From Sphingobacteriales bacterium (lineage in GTDB: Bacteria > Bacteroidota > Bacteroidia > Chitinophagales > Chitinophagaceae), in NCBI GenBank assembly GCA_024640385.1, contig JAHEFC010000220.1:1-6671 (forward strand): DNA of 6,671 nt. Direction: 5' to 3'. Every line of letters starts with the position of its first letter. Position 1 is the first letter of the stretch. Below the pieces are notes generated by a model that was not told the origin of the DNA, did not search any database, and saw only the letters and a list, made by a program, of their open reading frames with translations. This document shows, in pieces, positions 1 through 6,671 of this stretch. The translations under genes were made by a program, and so were the position numbers.

Positions 1-447
1 ACGGTTTATACATTTATCAAGAGAACGGTTCCTCCCCCTGCCCTGCTGGTATTTGATGCCAGTAATCGCGACCAATGTGAAGTGGTGAGATCAAAAACTG
101 CTACTCCCCTGCAGGCGCTTGTATTGCTGAACGATCCGCAGGTACTGGAAGCATCCAGGGTGCTGGCAGAAAAATTTGTGGCAGACAAACGTTCTGATAA
201 AGAAAAACTGGGAGATATTTTCAGGCTGATCGTTTGCCGGAGGCCGGAAAATAAAGAACTGACCTTGCTGGAAAATTACCTGGTGAAAGAAAGACAGGAG
301 TTTGCCAGGAATCCTCAGAGAGCGGCAGGTTTTATAACTGCCGGAGAATTCAGAAAAAATGAGATCCTTGACAAAACAGAAACAGCTGCCTTTATGCAGC
401 TTATCCATACCATTTATAACCTTGACGAAAGCGGAAACAAATACTGA
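1..447 (+). CDS. DUF1553 (PSD1-type) protein, C-terminal 148 residues, 5' end outside window
   Basis: This is the end of a longer gene, open from the first base in frame 1. The first residues (TVYTFIKRTVPPPALLVFDA) already belong to the conserved DUF1553 core. That core continues through a DxxNRDQCEVVRSKTATPLQAL stretch and LVLLNDPQ at about residues 39-46 of the fragment. The tail ends with ETAAF...IHTIYNLDES, matching the usual closing motif (ExAAxxxVxxxIxNLDE) of these proteins. Family members usually run to 800 residues or more and carry a planctomycete-type cytochrome c domain (PSCyt1), DUF1549 and sometimes a binding domain before DUF1553. Those parts would lie upstream and cannot be checked here. 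They are normally exported, and their enzymatic role is not established. The stop codon TGA (445-447) shares its last base with the ATG of the DUF1501 gene (TGATG), which indicates translational coupling. A GTG inside the fragment at 82 is not the start, because the conserved domain begins before it. Confidence 0.93.
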   Translation, partial: TVYTFIKRTVPPPALLVFDASNRDQCEVVRSKTATPLQALVLLNDPQVLEASRVLAEKFVADKRSDKEKLGDIFRLIVCRRPENKELTLLENYLVKERQEFARNPQRAAGFITAGEFRKNEILDKTETAAFMQLIHTIYNLDESGNKY

Positions 448-1901
448 TGCAAAACGATCTCAACAAATACCGGATGAATGTAAGCCGGAGGAAATTCCTC
501 ACCGGCGCAGGCCTTGGGCTGGGCACTATTGGCCTGGGTTCGTTACTTGTTCCCGGTATATTCAAAAAAGGCGGGGCCGAAGAGAATGCACTGCCCCTTG
601 GATTGCCGCATTTTGCTCCTAAGGCAAAAAGGGTGATCTACCTTTTTCAGAACGGGGCCCCCTCCCAGCTGGAGAGTTTTGATTACAAGCCCCTGCTTAC
701 TAAGATGCAGGGCAAGGATCTGCCGGCCGAGATCAGGATGGGACAACGCCTCACGGGTATGACTTCTAACTACGACAAGTTCCCGCTGGTAGGATCCAAG
801 TTTGCATTTTCGCAGCATGGTCAGTCAGGTGCATGGATCAGTGAGCTCTTTCCGAATATTGCCAGGATCGCGGATGACATTTGCATTGTCAAAACTGTTC
901 ATACCGATGCGATCAACCATGATCCGGCGCTTACATTCTTCCAAACCGGTGCACAGCAGGGTAACAGGCCCAGTATGGGTTCCTGGCTTAGTTATGGACT
1001 CGGAAGTGAGAACAAGAATCTTCCTTCTTTTTGCGTGTTACTGTCAAAAGGTAAAGGAAATGGACAGGGCGTGTACTCTAAGCTTTGGAGCAATGGATTT
1101 CTTGATTCCTCGCACCAGGGTGTGGTATTCAGCAGCGGTGAAGATCCCGTGCTTTATCTCAAGAATCCGGAAGGCCAGGATAAGCTCTCCCGTCGTTCCA
1201 TGTTGGACCATATCGGTCAGTTGAATGAAATGGCTTACGAGCAATTTGGAGATCCTGAAATCGCCAACAAGATCCAGCAATATGAAATGGCATACCGCAT
1301 GCAAACAGCAGTGCCTGAGCTGACCGACATTACCCGTGAGCCCGATCATATCATCAGGTTGTACGGCGCTGACGCATTGGTTCCTGGATCTTTCGCCGCC
1401 AACTGCCTGCTGGCAAGAAAACTCTCAGAATCAGGTGTTCGTTTTGTTCAGCTCTATCACCAGGGATGGGATCAGCATGGTAACCTGGTGGGCGAAATGC
1501 CAATGCAGGCAAAAGATGTTGACAGGGCTTCGGCTGCGCTTATCACCGATCTCAAACAAAGAGGTCTGCTTGATGAAACACTGGTGATCTGGGGAGGGGA
1601 ATTTGGAAGAACAAATTACAGCCAGGGAATGATCACCAAGGATAATTACGGAAGAGACCACCACCCAAGGTGCTTCTCCATCTGGATGGCCGGCGGTGGA
1701 ATCAAGCCCGGGATCGTATACGGAGAAACGGATGAGTTCGGTTACAATATCGTGAAGGACCCTGTATCCGTACATGACCTCCATGCAACATTGCTGCATT
1801 TGCTGGGACTGAATCACGAACAACTTACATACAAGCACCTGGGCAGGCGCTACAGGTTGACTGATATCGAAGGGCAACTGATTGAAGGACTAATGGCCTG
1901 A
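447..1901 (+). CDS. DUF1501 family protein with Tat signal (alkaline phosphatase/sulfatase-like fold)
   Basis: This is a 484-residue protein of normal length for DUF1501. A twin-arginine signal (SRRKFL at residues 13-18, then a glycine/leucine-rich hydrophobic stretch to about residue 37) predicts folded export across the inner membrane. The mature part carries the family blocks in order: NGAPSQLESFDYKP (69-82), VHTDAINHDPA (151-161), GWDQHGN (340-346), WGGEFGRT (382-389), GRDHHP (402-407), VHDLHATLLHLLG (442-454) and HLGRRYRLTD (464-473). The His- and Asp-rich blocks fit a metal-binding alkaline-phosphatase-superfamily site, but the substrate is unknown; hydrolysis of a sulfate or phosphate ester is only an inference. 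The start at 447 overlaps the upstream stop (TGATG). A second ATG at 474 gives a shorter n-region (MNVSRRKFL) that is equally good for Tat export, so the true start is uncertain by 9 codons. DUF1501 genes commonly sit beside DUF1549/DUF1553 cytochrome genes, as here, and the two products probably act together in the periplasm. Confidence 0.95.
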   Translation: MQNDLNKYRMNVSRRKFLTGAGLGLGTIGLGSLLVPGIFKKGGAEENALPLGLPHFAPKAKRVIYLFQNGAPSQLESFDYKPLLTKMQGKDLPAEIRMGQRLTGMTSNYDKFPLVGSKFAFSQHGQSGAWISELFPNIARIADDICIVKTVHTDAINHDPALTFFQTGAQQGNRPSMGSWLSYGLGSENKNLPSFCVLLSKGKGNGQGVYSKLWSNGFLDSSHQGVVFSSGEDPVLYLKNPEGQDKLSRRSMLDHIGQLNEMAYEQFGDPEIANKIQQYEMAYRMQTAVPELTDITREPDHIIRLYGADALVPGSFAANCLLARKLSESGVRFVQLYHQGWDQHGNLVGEMPMQAKDVDRASAALITDLKQRGLLDETLVIWGGEFGRTNYSQGMITKDNYGRDHHPRCFSIWMAGGGIKPGIVYGETDEFGYNIVKDPVSVHDLHATLLHLLGLNHEQLTYKHLGRRYRLTDIEGQLIEGLMA

Positions 1902-1908
1902 ATAATAT

Positions 1909-4050
1909 ATGAAATTAATAAGACGGGGCTCTCTGTATCTCATTGTTTGCCTGAACATACTGCTTGTATTCCTTTCGTTTTTTTCGGATAAACTGGAACT
2001 GCCAGACTGGCTTTTACAGACGGGCAGATTACATCCGCTGATCCTCCATTTTCCACTCGCTTTATTATTGGTTTCAGTAGCCATATTTATTACCAGGAAA
2101 TTGACTGGTATTCATCAGCAGGAAATATTCGACCTGTTATTCCTTTTGGCTTCCTTCACCGCTGCGGCAAGTGCATTATTTGGACTGTTTCTTTCAACGG
2201 AAGGCGGATACGATAAAGAAGTGCTGTATAAACATCAATGGCTGGGAGTAAGCGTCAGTCTGCTGTCACTTCTTATAGTGTTGTTCTACCGGTCTGAGAA
2301 AATATCCCAACTCCTGCTCAACTCGGCTATGCTGGTAACCGTACCCGTACTGATCATCGGCAGTCATTTCGGCGGGGTTCTGACGCATGGCGCAGACTTT
2401 CTGAACAGGGAAGAACTGACTGAAGAAAAGCAGGTAGTCGTAACCGATAGTTCCCTGATCTTTGCCGCACTGGTGGAACCTGTACTGGCCTCAAAATGTT
2501 ATTCCTGCCATAATGATAAGAAGGCAAAGGGAGAACTGATCATGACATCCGTTGAAAAACTGCTGAAAGGCGGTAAAAATGGGGAGTTATGGGTGCCCGG
2601 CGATCCGATGAACAGCCATATCCTGCAAAGAATGGACCTGCCGGAGGATGACAAAAAACACATGCCTCCCCGGGGAAAAACACAGATCACTGAAAAGGAA
2701 AAAAAACTTATCACCGAATGGATCAGGATGGGCGCCCCGATGGATAAAAAGATCATGGATTATCCCCCTGCTGATTCTTTCCGCATCTTCCTCGCTGCTT
2801 ATATTCCAAAAACAGGATCGGTCAAAACATATTCATTTGAGCCGGCAGATCCTTCACTCATAGACAAGATCAAATCACCCTATTGTAACATTGTTCCGGT
2901 GGCATTTGGTTCCCCGGCCCTGCAGGTAAGGTTCCTGATACGTTCAGGCTTTGATCCAAAAATGCTGAAAGAACTGGAGAAACTATCAAAACAGGTGGTG
3001 GACATCAATCTTACCAACATGCCTGTGAAAGATGAAGACCTGCAGTCGCTGAAGGGTTTTACCAACCTCGAAATGCTCAACCTGAATGGTACTGATGTGA
3101 AAGGATCTGGTTTCGTACATATTCTTTCCTTACCGGCACTGCACACTCTATCCGTTTCCAATACCAAACTAGATGAAAATGGCTTAAACCTTCTAGCGAA
3201 GTCCGCGCAGCTGAAGAATATCTACTGCTGGAATACCATTGTAGACAGCACCAGGGTTCAGAAACTGAAAAGCTCAAATGCATCCATCAACTGGAATATC
3301 GGGTTTATCCCTGATCCAAATGAGTTGCTGCAGTTGACCCCGCCGCAGCTGGTGAATGAAGAGAAATTCATTTTAACTCCCGGCGACACCATATTCTTCA
3401 AACACCCCATGCCGGGTGTACAGATCAGGTACACGGCCGACGGTTCCAGGCCTGACAGTCTTAATTCCCCTGCGTATAACAAAGGAATACAGATCACAAA
3501 AGCAACCCGTGTCAGAACCATTGCCATCAGGCCGGGCTGGCTTACCAGCGATACCACAGATCATGCCTTCTTCATAAAGTCGCTCAGGCCCGTTTATACC
3601 AGGCTGCTTACACCTCCAGACTCCAGTTATACGGCAAAGAGGGATACCACTCTTTTTGATAATATCAAAGGTGAAATGAACACCATCCAACAGAACTGGA
3701 TCGGTGTGACGAAGAATGACCTCATCATATTCGCCTATTTCAATGCGCCAGTAAAAGTCAACGAAGTGATCGTCAGTGCACTCAAGAAAACAGGTCCCTA
3801 TATCATGCCGCCTGAAAAAATCGAACTCTCGGCAGGAAACGATTCCACCAGGATGAAACTGATCTCGGCCATTGTTCCGTTGCAGCCGCTTAAATACGAA
3901 GCCGATAAAATAGAGATCCATTCTTTACCAGTGAATGGCAGTTACCAGTATTTCAGGATCAAAGTGCATAACATCAAGAAGCTACCCAAATGGCATGAAG
4001 GAAAAGGCAAGAAGGGATGGGCCTTTGTAGATGAGATCTTCTTTAATTGA
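1909..4050 (+). CDS. Membrane-anchored cytochrome c protein: DUF2231-like, PSCyt1-like, LRR, chitobiase_C-like domains
   Basis: This 713-residue protein begins with about five membrane helices (near residues 8-25, 43-63, 73-96, 107-127 and 134-153). The block HPLILHFPLAL (42-52) and the later GSHFGGVLTHG (151-161) are typical of DUF2231-like membrane domains. Basic residues lie in the N-terminus and alternate loops, which by the positive-inside rule puts everything after about residue 155 in the periplasm. Next comes a single c-type heme site, CYSCH (197-201), with KHMPPRGK (250-257) supplying a likely methionine sixth ligand (M252), followed by the usual LITEWIRMGAP. Residues about 360-455 look like leucine-rich repeats (INLTNMPV, LEMLNLNGTDV, LHTLSVSNTKL). 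Residues about 484-556 resemble the chitobiase/beta-hexosaminidase C-terminal domain, with IRYTADGSRPD as its hallmark. The last 150 residues end in YFRIKV...WAFVDEIFF and may be an F5/8 C-like beta-sandwich. The gene starts 7 bases after the DUF1501 stop with an A/T-rich gap and no clear Shine-Dalgarno, so coupling is likely. Its role is unknown; redox activity tied to carbohydrate binding is an inference. Confidence 0.88.
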   Translation: MKLIRRGSLYLIVCLNILLVFLSFFSDKLELPDWLLQTGRLHPLILHFPLALLLVSVAIFITRKLTGIHQQEIFDLLFLLASFTAAASALFGLFLSTEGGYDKEVLYKHQWLGVSVSLLSLLIVLFYRSEKISQLLLNSAMLVTVPVLIIGSHFGGVLTHGADFLNREELTEEKQVVVTDSSLIFAALVEPVLASKCYSCHNDKKAKGELIMTSVEKLLKGGKNGELWVPGDPMNSHILQRMDLPEDDKKHMPPRGKTQITEKEKKLITEWIRMGAPMDKKIMDYPPADSFRIFLAAYIPKTGSVKTYSFEPADPSLIDKIKSPYCNIVPVAFGSPALQVRFLIRSGFDPKMLKELEKLSKQVVDINLTNMPVKDEDLQSLKGFTNLEMLNLNGTDVKGSGFVHILSLPALHTLSVSNTKLDENGLNLLAKSAQLKNIYCWNTIVDSTRVQKLKSSNASINWNIGFIPDPNELLQLTPPQLVNEEKFILTPGDTIFFKHPMPGVQIRYTADGSRPDSLNSPAYNKGIQITKATRVRTIAIRPGWLTSDTTDHAFFIKSLRPVYTRLLTPPDSSYTAKRDTTLFDNIKGEMNTIQQNWIGVTKNDLIIFAYFNAPVKVNEVIVSALKKTGPYIMPPEKIELSAGNDSTRMKLISAIVPLQPLKYEADKIEIHSLPVNGSYQYFRIKVHNIKKLPKWHEGKGKKGWAFVDEIFFN

Positions 4051-6331
4051 CAACCTGCCCGTCCCCTGCTTTGGTATCAGGATTGGCAAAAGTATCAAGG
4101 ATCTGGAAGGTGACTTCAGCTCCCACGGCCTCAATGATCTCAAGCATTTTACCGGCTTTCACCACACTCCTGGGAGATACTTTCCAGGATTCCAGGAACC
4201 TGATCGGTTCCGCCACTGCCTGGCTCACACCAAGAACGGCAAAGGTGGTTTTCATATCGTGTGCAAGCATGTTCACCTTCTCCTGCTCATTTTCATAAAC
4301 AGCTTGTTTGAGCTCTTCTATCTCCCGAGGCAGGTTATCCGCTACTTTTAAGATCACTGACTCAATATATTCGGTATTGCCTTTGGCAATACTCTTGAGA
4401 TAAACCATATCGATAGCAGCCGGTTCTGTTGCGGGTGCATACATTTCCAGTGTTTCAAAAAGGTCATTATCTTTCACCGGTTTTGTGAGATAAGCATCCA
4501 TGCCTGCTTCAAGACATTTCTGTTTTTCCTGGGTGTGGGAGTAAGCCGATAATGCCACGATGGGCGTTTCAATTTTAAGATCTTCCCTGATCCGCTTAGT
4601 GGTTTCCCTGCCATCCATACCGGGCATTTGCAGATCCATAAGCACTACATCAAAATTCTCTCTCGAAAGAATGGATAAAGCCTCAGGTCCGCCAGGTACC
4701 AGTGTATACTTAACGCCAAAATCCCTGAGTATGAACGCTACCAGTTCACGGTTCATGTTATTATCGTCTACCACCAGTACTTTCATATTGAAAGGAAGCA
4801 CTGATCGCCTTGAAGTATCATGTTCGTCTGAATCATTTTCCCCATCCTTTTCCCCGACGATCTCATAAGGTATCTCCACAAAGAAAACAGAGCCCTTTCC
4901 TTCCTCACTTTCTACCAGGATATTACCACCCTGGAGTGCCAGCATTTCCCTGGTGATTGAAAGCCCGAGCCCCGTACCGCCGGATTGATTCCTGCTCCCT
5001 GCACCCGTCACCTGGAAAAACCTGTCAAAAATATGAGGGAGCTTATCAGCCGGTATGCCAATGCCCGTATCCGAAACCCAAACGGACACCGTGATCTTTT
5101 CAGCTGTCTTCTCTTTACAGGTAGCCGTTACAGTTATACTTCCTTCTTTCGTGAATTTGATCGCATTGGAAGTAAGGTTGAGCAGTATCTGCAGCAATTT
5201 ACTGCTGTCGCCTTTGAGGTTATCAGGAATATTCTCGTCAATGGTACATTCATATGTCAGTCCTTTTTCCATGATCTTGTCTCTCACAATATCGGAAAGC
5301 GCATTCATCTGCTCCCTGAAGCTGAAAGGCTCATTGGAAAAATGGATATAACCCGATTTGATCTTTGAGAAATCAAGCACCTCATTGATCACATTCAGCA
5401 GCAGTTCCCCGGAAGTGCGAATAGATTTAACGAATTTCTCCTGGTCACCATTCAATGGCGATCGGAGCAGCAGGTTTGTATACCCCAAGACTGAATTCAA
5501 CGGGCTTCTGAGTTCATGGGTCATGTTATCCATGAACTGGTCCTTCACCTGTTGGGCCTTCTGTTCTTTCTCCACGGCCTCGCTGAGATTCCTGTTCAGT
5601 CTGATCACCTGCAGGATCTTGAATAATATGAATCCACCTATGGCCAGAAAAATAAATGAGATCAGGTGCGGCATGGCATAATCCAGTGAAATGATGTCCA
5701 GCCTGTCGGCACGCAGCTTGGTGTTCATTTTTTCGATCTCAGCCTGGGCTTTATCATATACCCTTGAAAACTGTTGTGATAACTCTTTCTGGACCTGCAC
5801 AGATTCATCAGACAAAAAAGCCGCAGTGGCTTTGGCTTTACCTTCCGCGTTGTAAATATCTACCAATGAACTTTCAAAGGCCATTTTCTTCTGGAGTATC
5901 TGCCTCAGTTCCATCATGTCTGCCTGGGAAACAATGGTCCTCAGTTTATCGGTAAGAACAACAATGTCACGTTGGAGACTTCGCTGGTCATCCCTGAGTT
6001 CGCGGAGATAGGCGGTATCGCCTGTGTTGATATAAACAAGAACGTGATTTTCAAAGTCAAGCACGGCCTTGCCCAGCACAAACACCTGGTCGGCATTGCC
6101 CCTGTATTGCTGAACCAGCTCATGGTCAGCGGTGAATTTCTTCATGGCCCTGTTGGCCTTCATTTCGAAATAGTAATTCACTGCCACGCCGGTGATCAGC
6201 AGGAACAGGAAGAAATAGTCCCCGAAGAGTTTTTTGAACCTGATATTGAATTTCCGGGAAAAGGCCTGCATCCGCTTGTAAAAATGTTGGGTTAATGGTA
6301 AACTGTTAGTTTTCAAGGATAAACGGAGCAT
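4043..6331 (-). CDS. Hybrid sensor histidine kinase (CHASE3-like, HisKA, HATPase_c, receiver, Hpt)
   Basis: This is a complete 762-residue inner-membrane hybrid kinase. A helix at about 39-54 and another at about 221-240 flank a mostly helical extracytoplasmic domain whose VLVYINTGDTAYLREL block (98-112) resembles CHASE3. HisKA carries MTHELRSPLNS with phospho-acceptor H272. The ATPase has the N box (NLTSNAIKF, N389), G1 (DTGIGIP, 421-427), F box (FDRFF, 435-439) and G2 (GGTGLGLS, 451-458). The receiver has VVDDN (520-524), phospho-acceptor D566 in LMDLQMPGMDG, S595 and K617 (LTKP). A C-terminal Hpt domain follows, with H691 in AHDMKTT. All catalytic residues are present, so a full His-Asp-His relay is expected, as in BarA-like kinases. 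No DNA-binding domain is fused and no response regulator lies nearby, so the output is unknown. The start at 6331 lies only a few bases below the predicted -7 element; an in-frame ATG at 6271 (M21, MQAFSRKF) would give an ordinary leader and loses no domain. The 3' end overlaps the convergent cytochrome gene by 8 bases. Confidence 0.95.
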   Translation of the reverse strand: MLRLSLKTNSLPLTQHFYKRMQAFSRKFNIRFKKLFGDYFFLFLLITGVAVNYYFEMKANRAMKKFTADHELVQQYRGNADQVFVLGKAVLDFENHVLVYINTGDTAYLRELRDDQRSLQRDIVVLTDKLRTIVSQADMMELRQILQKKMAFESSLVDIYNAEGKAKATAAFLSDESVQVQKELSQQFSRVYDKAQAEIEKMNTKLRADRLDIISLDYAMPHLISFIFLAIGGFILFKILQVIRLNRNLSEAVEKEQKAQQVKDQFMDNMTHELRSPLNSVLGYTNLLLRSPLNGDQEKFVKSIRTSGELLLNVINEVLDFSKIKSGYIHFSNEPFSFREQMNALSDIVRDKIMEKGLTYECTIDENIPDNLKGDSSKLLQILLNLTSNAIKFTKEGSITVTATCKEKTAEKITVSVWVSDTGIGIPADKLPHIFDRFFQVTGAGSRNQSGGTGLGLSITREMLALQGGNILVESEEGKGSVFFVEIPYEIVGEKDGENDSDEHDTSRRSVLPFNMKVLVVDDNNMNRELVAFILRDFGVKYTLVPGGPEALSILSRENFDVVLMDLQMPGMDGRETTKRIREDLKIETPIVALSAYSHTQEKQKCLEAGMDAYLTKPVKDNDLFETLEMYAPATEPAAIDMVYLKSIAKGNTEYIESVILKVADNLPREIEELKQAVYENEQEKVNMLAHDMKTTFAVLGVSQAVAEPIRFLESWKVSPRSVVKAGKMLEIIEAVGAEVTFQILDTFANPDTKAGDGQVVN

Positions 6332-6341
6332 TGATTACCGG

Positions 6342-6369
6342 CAAAGATACGATCAGAGCCAGACCTCAA
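6342..6369 (-). promoter_or_regulatory. Predicted Bacteroidota-type promoter for the sensor kinase
   Basis: On the minus strand the sequence reads TTG (6369-6367), 17 bases, then TATCTTTG (6349-6342). This fits the Bacteroidota consensus TTG-N17-23-TAnnTTTG with every defined base matching. Transcription would start at about 6335-6338, only 4-7 bases before the ATG at 6331. The kinase mRNA would therefore be nearly leaderless, or translation starts at the inner ATG at 6271. No transcription data support this; it rests on motif and position. Confidence 0.6.
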
Positions 6370-6377
6370 CATCTTTG
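6370..6377 (+). promoter_or_regulatory. Possible -7 element for dnaG
   Basis: CATCTTTG matches TAnnTTTG at all but the first base and lies about 50 bases before the dnaG ATG, a normal leader distance. No TTG is found at the expected -33 distance (about 6345-6352), so the element is weak or activator-dependent. It directly abuts the TTG of the opposing kinase promoter, so the two promoters would overlap. Confidence 0.3.
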
Positions 6378-6428
6378 TAACGTGAAATTCAAGGTTTTAT
6401 TGAAAGCATTCGTAATTTGCTCCACTTA

Positions 6429-6671
6429 ATGATCCCCCAGGAAACCATACAGCAGATTCAGAACCGGATCGATATCATCGAGATCATCGGGGGATTTGTA
6501 AAACTTAAGAAAAGAGGCGCCAATTACCTCGGCTTATGCCCTTTTCACAACGAAAAAACCCCTTCCTTCACGGTTTCGCCATCCAAAGAGATCTATAAAT
6601 GCTTTGGTTGTGGCCGCTCGGGCAATACCATCAGCTTTATCATGGAGCATGAAAAGTATTCCTACGTGGAA
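6429..6671 (+). CDS. dnaG: DNA primase DnaG, N-terminal 81 residues, 3' end outside window
   Basis: DnaG makes the RNA primers for lagging-strand synthesis and works with the replicative helicase in the cytoplasm. The fragment begins MIPQETIQQI and contains the full CHC2 zinc-binding domain: YLGLCPFHNEKTPSF with ligands C37 and H40, then IYKCFGCGRSGN with C58 and C61 (spacing C-x2-H-x17-C-x2-C). The later part (GNTISFIMEHEKYSYVE) is also typical of Bacteroidota primases, which normally run to over 600 residues. The TOPRIM catalytic domain and helicase-binding domain lie beyond the window. The ATG at 6429 is chosen because it gives the usual family N-terminus, and an in-frame TAA at 6378-6380 with no ATG between excludes a much longer form. 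No Shine-Dalgarno is evident, as is common in this phylum. The gene is divergent from the sensor kinase across a 97-base gap; there is no sign that the two are functionally linked. Confidence 0.97.
   Translation, partial: MIPQETIQQIQNRIDIIEIIGGFVKLKKRGANYLGLCPFHNEKTPSFTVSPSKEIYKCFGCGRSGNTISFIMEHEKYSYVE

Larger units (their letters stand above)
6342..6377. repeat. Inverted repeat CAAAGAT-N22-ATCTTTG in the divergent intergenic region
   Basis: CAAAGAT (6342-6348) and ATCTTTG (6371-6377) are perfect inverted copies separated by 22 bases. Each arm coincides with a proposed -7 element, one per strand, and this is the simplest explanation. With 7-base arms and a long spacer it is not a convincing transcription terminator. 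A regulator-binding site is possible but unsupported. Confidence 0.4.

Noticed and set aside
82..447. A free-standing 121-residue gene starting with GTG at 82
   Set aside because: The conserved DUF1553 sequence is already readable upstream from base 1 in the same frame, so this is the tail of a longer gene.
1431..1877. Minus-strand open frame of 148 codons inside the DUF1501 gene
   Set aside because: It is antisense to conserved DUF1501 motifs and has no recognisable domain; a shadow frame.
3373..3921. Minus-strand open frame of 182 codons inside the cytochrome gene
   Set aside because: It is fully antisense to a convincing coding region, its product resembles no family I recognise (Cys/Gly/Arg-rich without motif order), and it has no promoter or start context.
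4003..4026. Hairpin AAAGGC-N12-GCCTTT near the kinase 3' end, as a terminator on the minus strand
   Set aside because: The stem is only 6 bp with a 12-base loop and a short TTTT run, and it lies in the coding sequence of the cytochrome gene, whose codons explain it.
4985..5368. Plus-strand open frames opposite the kinase catalytic region
   Set aside because: They run antisense to the HisKA/HATPase_c coding region, and the products show no domain or signal.
1..6671. Mobile elements, CRISPR arrays, tRNA or rRNA genes
   Set aside because: No transposase or integrase motifs, no regularly spaced direct repeats and no RNA gene signatures were seen; nearly all the window is intact protein-coding sequence.

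Overview
The window looks like chromosomal DNA of a Bacteroidota bacterium, most likely of the Chitinophagaceae/Sphingobacteriia type. Three things suggest this. The start of dnaG reads like the Bacteroidota primase. Ribosome-binding sites are weak or absent and A/T-rich. The upstream region of the sensor kinase carries a TTG-N17-TATCTTTG element, which matches the Bacteroidota sigma factor consensus (TTG / TAnnTTTG). The family assignment is an inference from motif reading, not a database search.

Bases 1-4050 (+) hold three tightly packed genes that read as one operon. First is the 3' end of a DUF1553 (PSD1-type, 'planctomycete cytochrome') protein. Its stop overlaps by one base the start of a Tat-exported DUF1501 protein of the alkaline-phosphatase/sulfatase-like fold. 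Seven bases later comes a multidomain membrane protein: a DUF2231-like five-helix membrane anchor, a periplasmic single-heme cytochrome c domain (CYSCH), a leucine-rich-repeat stretch, a chitobiase/hexosaminidase C-terminal-like domain, and a probable beta-sandwich C-terminus. All three products are predicted to work outside the cytoplasmic membrane. DUF1553 and DUF1501 genes are well known as neighbours in Planctomycetes and Bacteroidota, but their biochemical role is not established. The carbohydrate-binding-like modules hint at polymer handling coupled to a redox centre.

Bases 4043-6331 (-) hold a complete hybrid sensor histidine kinase (CHASE3-like sensor flanked by two membrane helices, HisKA, HATPase_c, receiver, Hpt). 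It converges on the cytochrome gene with an 8-base overlap, so no separate terminator fits between them. Its DNA-binding or other output partner is not in the window.

Bases 6332-6428 are a 97-base divergent intergenic region. It contains a good promoter for the kinase, a weaker possible -7 element for dnaG, and the inverted repeat CAAAGAT-N22-ATCTTTG formed by those two elements. Bases 6429-6671 (+) are the first 81 codons of dnaG (DNA primase), including its complete CHC2 zinc-binding motif. I saw no RNA genes, mobile elements or CRISPR arrays.
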